Source of the DNA: Baffinella frigidus
Lineage: Eukaryota > Cryptophyceae > Cryptomonadales > Baffinellaceae
Length of the DNA stretch: 25,794 bases
Reading direction: 5' to 3'
NCBI GenBank assembly: GCA_026770585.1
Contig: MU647196.1
Coordinates: 7,551 to 33,344, forward strand
Below, piece after piece: positions 19,192 through 25,794 of this stretch. Position numbers and translations under genes: made by a program. Every line of letters starts with the position of its first letter. Positions within the stretch are counted from its first letter, which is position 1. The notes beneath the pieces are model-generated. The model had not been told where the DNA came from. It searched no databases and was given only the letters and a program-made list of their open reading frames with translations.

Positions 19192-19925
19192 TGAACAATA
19201 AACCCTCAACTCTTCATCCTCAACACTGAACCCATTACCCCAAACCTTCAACTCTAAACCCTAAACTAAAAACCATCACACCTCAATCCTAAGCCCTAAC
19301 CACTAATCCCTACACTCCGGAAACCTAATTTACAACCCCACCTTTCAACCCTCACCCTTCAACTAATAACTTCTTATCCCTAACCCCTATTCCTAACCTC
19401 TAAATCCTGAACCCTAAACCCTAAACCTCAAACCATAGATTCAAACCCCCAAACCCCAAACCCCAAACCCCAAACCCTAAACCATGAACCCTAAACCTAA
19501 ACCTAAACCCTCAACCCTCAACCCTCAACCCTAAACGATCAACCCTCAACCATAATCCCTAAACTTTGAAACCTAATACCTAATCCCTAACCCCTAACCC
19601 CTAACACTTCAACCCCAAGGCCCAAAACCTCAAGACCCAAGCCTAGACCCCAAAACCCCTAAACCCTAAACCCTAAACTTTAAACCCTAAACCCTAAACC
19701 CCAAACCCTAAACCCTAAACCCTCAACCCTCAACCCTCAACCCTAAACCCTAAACCCTAAACCCTAAACCCTCAACCCCAAACCCTAAACCCTAAACCCC
19801 AAACCCTGAGCCCCGAACACCAAACACCAGACCCTAACCCCTGATCCCTAAATCCCCGACCCCTAAATGCCGAAACCTGAACCCTGATCCCGAAATCTTG
19901 AACCCTGAGTCCAGCCTTTTAAAAC
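19192..19925 (-). repeat. Interstitial telomere-like array (CCCTAAA/CCCTCAA)
   Basis: About 730 bp of imperfect CCCTAAACCCTAAA with CCCTCAA, CCCCAAA and CCTAAT variants; the purest parts are about 19665-19800. It is intergenic, between the RING-TPR-J gene and the C2 gene. The TTTAGGG register is the plant/algal-type telomere unit. Confidence 0.9.
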
Positions 19926-20234
19926 CTCAGCCCTAACTCTCAAAAAAGTGTACGCCAAATAAAATACAAAAACATTTGGTAATTAACAAACAAGTTTTTT
20001 TTTTTACAACCCTAGGTTAGAAAATCCATGGGGACATATGGTTGTTTTTTGTGAATCCAGACCGATTTTCATTGGCTCAGACACCAAAAATCCCTTCGTA
20101 GCCGGCTGTGCGCAGTAACCACACCAGAGCATCTGAGGTACACTAGGAACGAACACCACGTGTGGCAACTTTTGTTGTTCAAATGATGATTGACAAGCAA
20201 CTTGCTCAGCTGTTGTTGTGGTCCTTGAGTTCCT

Positions 20235-20490
20235 GTTTCTTTTTTTTTGGACGACGGGGGTCCTTTAGGTCCTTGAGGTTCTTCGAGCTCCCAACATAGG
20301 TCCTTTAAGTCCTTGAGGTTCTTTGAACTCCCATCATAGGCGGACAACCATGCTTCCTTTCAGATCACATCAGCCCCCCCGGCATTTAAACCAAAAACTC
20401 ACACTTGCACACACACCAGGACCACAAGTCGGCTGACGGCTCTTATGGTATACCATCGTTAGGCTCATAGGAGCTCAAACCACGGATACC
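20235..20490 (-). repeat. Inverted copy of the dispersed repeat, lacking the MITE
   Basis: Read on the minus strand, it runs from GGTATCCGTGGTTTGAGCTC through CCGACTTGTGGTCCTG to tandem TGGGAG...AACCTCAAGGAC modules. It parallels 14077-14345 and, in part, 5800-6270. The stretch 20351-20381 corresponds to the site occupied by the MITE at 5812-6017. Confidence 0.75.
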
Positions 20491-20759
20491 TCAGATGTCA
20501 AACCAAAAAAATGTAGAGATTTCCCCCACTGTACGGAAGTCAGCAAAGTCAAGGAAGAGAAACAGAAAGAATTTATAGATTACAAGACTAGCATGACCAC
20601 ATTCCAAGACTCCTCACGTTTTTTTTGGTACCGCACGAATCTGGAGTTCTCTCACACACTACACGTTGTTGTAGACCGGAGACAAAGGCGCGAACACCCC
20701 CGTCTCAGGGAAAAGGACAGCCCCGTTCCTGCGCCGGACCTGTGGAGACAGGTCCTTGA

Positions 20760-21014
20760 CACTTTACAGATCCTTTAGGTCCTTTAGGTTTTAATTTATC
20801 CCAACATATTCTTTCACGGGTCCTTTAGGTCCTTCAGGTTTTAATCTCTCCCAACATAGCCCAACGACACGCCGTTCCGTAGAAGGGATCTGCAGAGAAA
20901 GTTATAGAGCATTTAGGTCCTTTAGGTTTTGATTTCTCCCAACATATGCCAACGACACGCCGTTCCGTAGAAGGGATCTGCAGAGAAAGCATTTTTGCTT
21001 TCGGATCGCGTTTC
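20760..21014 (-). repeat. Inverted copy of dispersed repeat 5545-5710 with internal duplications
   Basis: CCTTTAGGTCCTTNAGGTTTT and CCCAACATA motifs occur three times. The block CCAACGACACGCCGTTCCGT plus AGAAGGGATCTGCAGAGAAAG occurs twice (about 20861-20901 and 20949-20989). It is the reverse complement of the 5.5-5.7 kb repeat and ends about 265 bp before the C2 gene start. Confidence 0.8.
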
Positions 21015-21277
21015 GCTCTCCAGTGCAGAGGCTCGTGAAGAGGGGATAAAGGGTGGCTCTGTTGGGGTGCTTGAGTTGATCCAGAGGATATCTCACTCGC
21101 CCACGCACCGAACCCAAGTCAGCCTTTCTGAGGCTCATGGTATGCATTTTTGCTTAGGGACCGTTCTGGTCAAATCCAACGCTTTACAATTTCTTTTTTT
21201 CCCCGATCAAATTCAAACTTGTCTGGTCATCAGGAAAAGCGTGGGTCCGCGGGTGGGAGCGCGTTTCCCTGTCCACA

Positions 21278-22956
21278 ATGACGACACCAGGTGCAGCCAT
21301 GGAGCCAAGCATGGACTTCGCCCCAGTGGTTGTGAATGAAGCGGAGGCGAGTCAACCTGATTCCTCCATCGTGCGCCAGAATTCGGGACCTTCCGGAGTG
21401 CAAAGAGGCGAGGTGGGGAACGACTCACTGGAGCTGAGCATTAACGAAGGGGACGTGAATGCGGAGTTGAATGCCAGCGCCGATGGCGGGGAGGGCTGGA
21501 ATGCAGACGACTCCTTCGCCCCAGGCGCCGATGACTCGATTATGGAGGACAGGACAAAACCAAGCGCCGCCGAGATTATCAAGGAGGTACAGTCGTTTGG
21601 GTCCCAGGCCGGTTTTTAGCAAGGGTATCTGTTCTGAAGCTTCTCTGGATCTGCCCCTCGATGCTCGGAGCGCCTGGATCCCCATGTGAAGCGTGGGGCG
21701 GTAGGGGGCTCGGCATGGGGTGCGAATTTCTAAATTGGGGCCGCGCATACGCTTTGGGTAGGGGGACAGCCGCGCCTGGGGTTGAAGTGATGAAAACGAG
21801 GACCCGTGGGCTTCGTGTGTCGCCTCGAGGAGCGAGTTCACTGTGCTACACGGCTAAATTAGGAGGGGGTGGTGGCAGCTTTTGTCTGTTGCGGCCAACC
21901 AGCGAAAGCAACCGGGAGGATGTGGTTCCCGAGGCGCTGACATGAAGCACGTGGGCGGGCAGGAGGAGATGTTCCCCGTGATCGACGCGAAAGCAGGCGA
22001 TGCGAATGCAGTTGAGGTGAAAACAGATCACGAGAAGCTGCACCTGATCCTGCGTCTGAAGCGGGGCTCAGCGCTTCCCAAGGCCGACCTCCTCGGTCTG
22101 CCTCCAGCCCCACCCCTCTACACACCCTACAAACCATACACACCCTACACCATAAATTCCCTACATTGCTCTGACCTCTGCAGCCTTGGCCAGTTGTATT
22201 TGACCTCTGCATGTCCCACATCTGCCCCCCGACACCTCGCCCGTCACCCATCCCCACCAGCCCTCACGATTGGACCAACTCGTCCATTTTAGCCTTTTTA
22301 TCTACCCTTGATTTACCGTTGCAGAGACCCCGGATCTGGGGTCTCAGCAAGGGTAAATCTCAAGTCTACAATCGATGATTTGGTCCCAACCGTGAGGGTT
22401 GGTGGCAGCCATCGGGCATGCGCCATGCGCCATGCGCCATCCTCCATCCGCCATCATCCATACACCATACGCCTTCAGCCATACGACACACGCCATACGC
22501 CATACGCCACACGCCATACGCCATACGCCATCAGCCATCAGCCATCAGCCATCAGCCATAAGTTCCAACACTCGATACCTTGCTCTGACCTCTGCAGCCT
22601 TGGACAGTGCCCTTTGACCTCTGCAGGCCTCGCTAGGTTGCGTTGACCTCAACCCCAGCAGGAGCGTGCGGGTGAACGCAGCCGAGGCTGACACTCCCGC
22701 CCCTCGATCCCCACGATGCGTCGCGAGATCTCTCATGCATCTACATGGAGAGGCGCATGCCCCGAGGAGGGCCCATCCTAGACTAGACCCTGACGGGGAT
22801 TGACGGTGTTTCCTGACGGGGCGTGACGGTGATTTCTGCAGGGTTGAGCGATCCGTTCGTCAAGATCGACATTATCCTCACCGACGGCTCTTCCGCACAG
22901 GTCTCCCGTCTCTCTCTCTCCCTTTCTCTCTCTCCCTCTCTCTCGCTCGCTCGCTC

Positions 22957-22988
<32 letters not shown>

Positions 22989-25794
22989 GCTCTCTCTCTC
23001 TCTCTGCCACTTTCCTCACCCAGCACACCATGCGTGTCACGCGTGGTCACTTCCTAGGACTCACCGGAGCAAAAACATCCGCTTGTTTCGGCTCTTGATG
23101 GCGAACCGAGTCGCATGCGCCCGTTTTTCAGGAGGTTCTTATCGCCCTGCGTGTTGTGCGGTTTGAAGAAAACACAGGCACTTTCAAGCATTCAGAGGTC
23201 GTGTGACCCTGTCATCTCGCAGCGACGTTGCTGACACGTATGATCGAACCCCGGTCTCGCCCGTCAGCCATCCAGCCCTCTACAAACTAAGCCAGGGGGG
23301 CACACATTGACCCCCAAAAAACGTTGATCACACGAACGTCGGGTTATCCGGAGACACGGTTGCATGCACCGCAAAACACCTGACGTCTTTCGGCGTGCGG
23401 GCGCAGTCGCTGGAGTCGACGGTGCGGTGGAACACTCTGAATCCCGTGTGGGAGGAGGAGTTCGAGCTGCTCCACCTGCCCCGCGGTTCCGCCATTCGCC
23501 TCGAGGTGCCTCCCCACACGTGGACTACGCACCTTTTATCAAAAGTCAACTTGCCTGAAGACAATTAACTTTGAGGATTTTTCTAATGCAAATTGGCCAC
23601 TTTACACCCGGAATTCCGACCCCAACGAAACCCTCGAAGCCCACTGTGTGGTTCCTGCCACTTCCTGCCCTTGATAACGATTCGCCTCGATGTGCCCATC
23701 CCCCGCCACTTCCAGCCAGTACAGAAGCGTTCAAGCTTGCAGAGGCCGTGACAAGTGCTTGCACATTCCACCCCGCGCCACTTCCCGCCTTTGAGAACTG
23801 CCTGCAACTTGGAAGCGTGTTGTCGTTACCTGAACTCTGAGGCTGAGGTTCTCGAATCAGAGCTCTCGCGACCAGGGATTGGCCACAAGCCTCGGCTCAG
23901 GCCTCGTTGGAATATTGACCGGAGCTGTTCGGAACCTGATGACATATGGCTTATGGCTTATGGCTTATGGCTTATGGCTGATGGTTTATGGCTTATGGCT
24001 TATGGCTTATGGCTTATGGCTGATGGTTTATAGCTTATGGCCCATGGCTCATGGTTCATGGCTCATGGCTCATGGCTTATGCCATCTGCCATATGGCTGA
24101 TGGTTTATTGCTTATGGCCCATGACTTATGGCTTATGGCTCATGGCATGCGGCATATGGCTGATGGTTGATGGCGGATGGCTGACGGGGAATGCATCGGG
24201 GGGTCAGGTGTGGGACAGGGACAAGGTGGGCACCGACGACTTCCTCGGCTTCGTGTCTGTCGATGGCGACCAGGTCCCCTCCACGCCAGAGGGCTCCAGC
24301 AAAATCGACGTCTTATCCACGCCAGTTCTGGCGTCGTTGACTTGAGTATTCTGTGGACCCCCCCCGAAAGATGTAAACCGTGGATGTTTCGAGGCCTCTG
24401 GCGTGACCAGGTCCACGTAACAGCGCCCGAGTTCTATCTTCCCCGTATTTCCTGGGATCATTTCAAGCCCCTTACCCTGCAATGAACTGCAATTTGTACC
24501 ATACTCGTTGAGATGGACACACCATTTCAGGCCCAGGTGGCTGCTAAGTGGCCTCTCCACCCCACCAGCTTCAAGTCTCGCCTTTCCGCCGTGTGCTCTC
24601 GTGATATTCTCTGAGGTTGGAACACATGTGTGCCCCCCCCTGGTTCTTTCTTGGCGCGTTGAAGGGCGCGACGCTGCCTTGGACGCGCTGCGACGATACC
24701 TACTCGATTCCCGACGAGGTCAGGGCCTAACCCCTTATCTCTAGGCAGGCGCTGACTTGGACTCAAGGTTTGGGGGCCTACCAAGGACCTGTATCGAGAG
24801 TAATAAAGAAATAAAGAAGACCTGTATCGGCTGCGGCGATAGCGACTCGATTGCCGACGAGGTCAGGGCCTGAACCCTCAACTGTCAACAGGTGCAAGAA
24901 AGCGAAGGGGTGCTGCAGGGCGCCGCGTCAGGCTCGGAGCTCGAGCTCGAGCTCGCGTTGCAGCCTGACAAGAGCAAGGGCCACATCAAGCCCTCAGGGT
25001 CGCTGGCCTTCTCGCTGAAGCTGTGCGAGGAGAATGCGATCGGGCGCCTCTGGACCCCCCCGAACATCCCTAAGGTGCTTTCTCCCCACACCTCTCCTTT
25101 CTGCCCTCCTCTATTCCAACACCGCTCGAGGTGGGGCGGCCCTGCCCGACCACAGATTAATCTCCATAAAAGTATTAATTAATCGCTTTTGGGCAACGAA
25201 AATTACTACACGATTTGCTCATAAAAGTAATAGTAAAGCATTTGTGTAGTAAATTTCGTTGCGCCCAAAGCAATTTATTAATACTTTTGTGGAGATGAAG
25301 ATAGTAGACGCACCACAAAAGCAGGAGCTGACAGCGTGTGGCACCCTCCCTCCTGCGTGTTGCCACCTGCCACCGCCCTCGCGCATCGCTCGCCCGGAGT
25401 CCTCTCCATAACGAGAGAGACCTTCATCTTCACCAACACGGACGTGGCGCCCGAGGTGTTTGGTGCTGATGGATCGAGCAGGATGAGTGTGGTGCTGACC
25501 CATTGATTGCGAGGGCTTGGTGCTGATTGATGGAGAGTGCTTCGGTTGATTGCGAGGGCTTCGATTGATCGAGAGGGCTGAACCATTGGTTCAGAGAGCG
25601 TGCATAGGAAGAAGAAAGAACGAATACCAAGAAAGAACTGATAAAAAGAACGAATACCAAACGTGCACGCGCGACATATTGCGAGAGCTTCGATGGATTG
25701 AGAGGGCTTCAATTGATCGATTGTGTGCACCCCCTGCAGGCGGAGGAGCACAAATGCCGATCGCGACCCTGGGATGACTCCCAGACCTTCCCCT
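21278..25794 (+). CDS. C2-domain protein with acidic N-terminus; 3' end outside window
   Basis: Exons: 21278-21586, 21963-22095, 22842-22900, 23407-23505, 24208-24273, 24892-25074, and a tentative last exon 25740-25794 left open at the edge. The first six give 283 residues in frame. Residues 1-120 are acidic and probably disordered. A C2 domain follows (about 120-270): LHLILRLKRGSALPKAD, LGLSDPFVK, TLNPVWEEEFE, IRLEVWDRDKVGTDDFLG. The candidate calcium-ligand aspartates D145, D151, D203, D205 and D211 are all present, so calcium-dependent phospholipid binding is likely. No transmembrane segment is seen in this part. Exon 7 (AEEHKC...) has a good AG and an open frame but weak support. The family beyond the C2 domain is unknown. 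Confidence 0.85.
22405..22560 (-). repeat. GCCATACGCCAT minisatellite in C2-gene intron 2
   Basis: Short units GCCATAC, GCCATGC and GCCATCA are tandemly repeated. Read on the minus strand they are TATGGC-type, like the array at 23941-24180. Flanking blocks containing TTGCTCTGACCTCTGCAGCCTTGG occur on both sides (about 22163 and 22579), a further direct duplication in the same intron. Confidence 0.8.
22908..23005 (+). repeat. CT-dinucleotide microsatellite in C2-gene intron 3
   Basis: Nearly pure CT repeats with CGCT interruptions begin seven bases after the donor at 22901. They make a pyrimidine tract on the transcript strand that does not sit next to an acceptor. Confidence 0.95.
23231..23301 (-). 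other. tRNA-like A-box/B-box segment (possible tRNA relic or SINE head) in C2-gene intron 3
   Basis: On the minus strand TGGCTTAGTTTGTAGAGG (A-box-like) is followed about 30 nt later by GGTTCGATC (B-box-like), tRNA spacing. The anticodon and T stems do not pair properly, so it is not called as a functional tRNA. Confidence 0.3.
23941..24180 (+). repeat. GGCTTATGGCTTAT minisatellite in C2-gene intron 4
   Basis: Tandem TTATGGC units with TGATGGT, CATGGCT and TTTATGG variants run almost to the presumed branch site GGCTGACGGGG, which is followed by the acceptor GGGTCAG at 24207. The unit may be a drifted relative of TTTAGGG (compare TTTATGG at 165-205). Confidence 0.85.
24688..24871 (+). repeat. 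Direct duplication upstream of the acceptor in C2-gene intron 5
   Basis: Positions 24688-24728 and 24831-24871 match at 37 of 41 bases (ending CGACGAGGTCAGGGCCT). The right copy lies just before the working acceptor CAACAG at 24891; the left copy is followed by CTCTAGGCAG, a similar unused AG. Confidence 0.85.
25160..25296. mobile_element. AT-rich fold-back element in the last C2-gene intron
   Basis: Arms 25160-25211 and 25244-25296 are imperfect inverted repeats with termini ATCTCCATAAAAGTATTAAT and ATTAATACTTTTGTGGAGAT. It is 137 bp, much more AT-rich than the neighbourhood and non-coding. No clear target duplication is visible. Confidence 0.75.
25480..25730. repeat. Short GATTGATNGAGAGGGCTT repeats in the last C2-gene intron
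   Basis: Irregular units such as GATTGCGAGGGCTT and GATTGATCGAGAGGGCT recur between about 25503 and 25722, interrupted by an AAGAAAGAACGAATACCAA duplication (25609-25660). They occupy the space before the tentative exon at 25740. Confidence 0.6.

Overview
This is eukaryotic nuclear DNA. Four protein-coding genes can be rebuilt exon by exon, with 30 introns (29 GT-AG, one apparently GC-AG). Introns and intergenic stretches are full of degenerate TTTAGGG / CCCTAAA telomere-like repeats, small fold-back elements and minisatellites. Exons are GC-rich. The organism is probably a unicellular alga or other protist with TTTAGGG-type telomeres; a cryptophyte is my loose guess, and no single sequence feature proves the lineage.

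Layout. (1) About 250-5257, minus strand: a secreted GH5-family endoglycoceramidase-like glycosidase. Eleven exons run from the signal peptide through both catalytic glutamates; the 3' end lies beyond the left edge. (2) 5258-6941: intergenic, with a dispersed repeat carrying a fold-back element inserted at a TA. (3) 6942-9113, minus strand: a complete seven-exon gene for translationally controlled tumour protein (TCTP), 179 residues. (4) 9468-17393, plus strand, divergent from TCTP: a nine-exon gene whose spliced frame (3933 nt) encodes about 1310 residues, with an N-terminal RING finger, a long Ala/Pro/Gly-rich FxF-dotted region, TPR repeats and a C-terminal J domain. Intron 4 holds CCCTAAG-type arrays and an assembly gap. 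(5) 17394-21277: no recognised gene; small TA-flanked elements, about 730 bp of CCCTAAA-type repeats and inverted copies of the repeat seen at 5.5-6.4 kb. (6) 21278 to the right edge, plus strand: the 5' part of a gene for an acidic-N-terminus single C2-domain protein, with all five candidate calcium-binding aspartates.

The genes do not form a pathway. TCTP and the RING-TPR-J gene share a promoter region of about 350 bp and both belong broadly to protein homeostasis and growth; the other two concern sphingolipid or glycolipid cleavage and membrane/calcium binding.

Most noteworthy: the RING-TPR-J fusion, and the behaviour of the introns. Several introns contain duplicated copies of their own exon edges or tandem copies of their own branch-site/acceptor segment. 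One has an AGGT-containing 14-nt duplication exactly at its two splice sites around a telomere-like interior. A CTGAC-like branch motif recurs shortly upstream of most acceptors.
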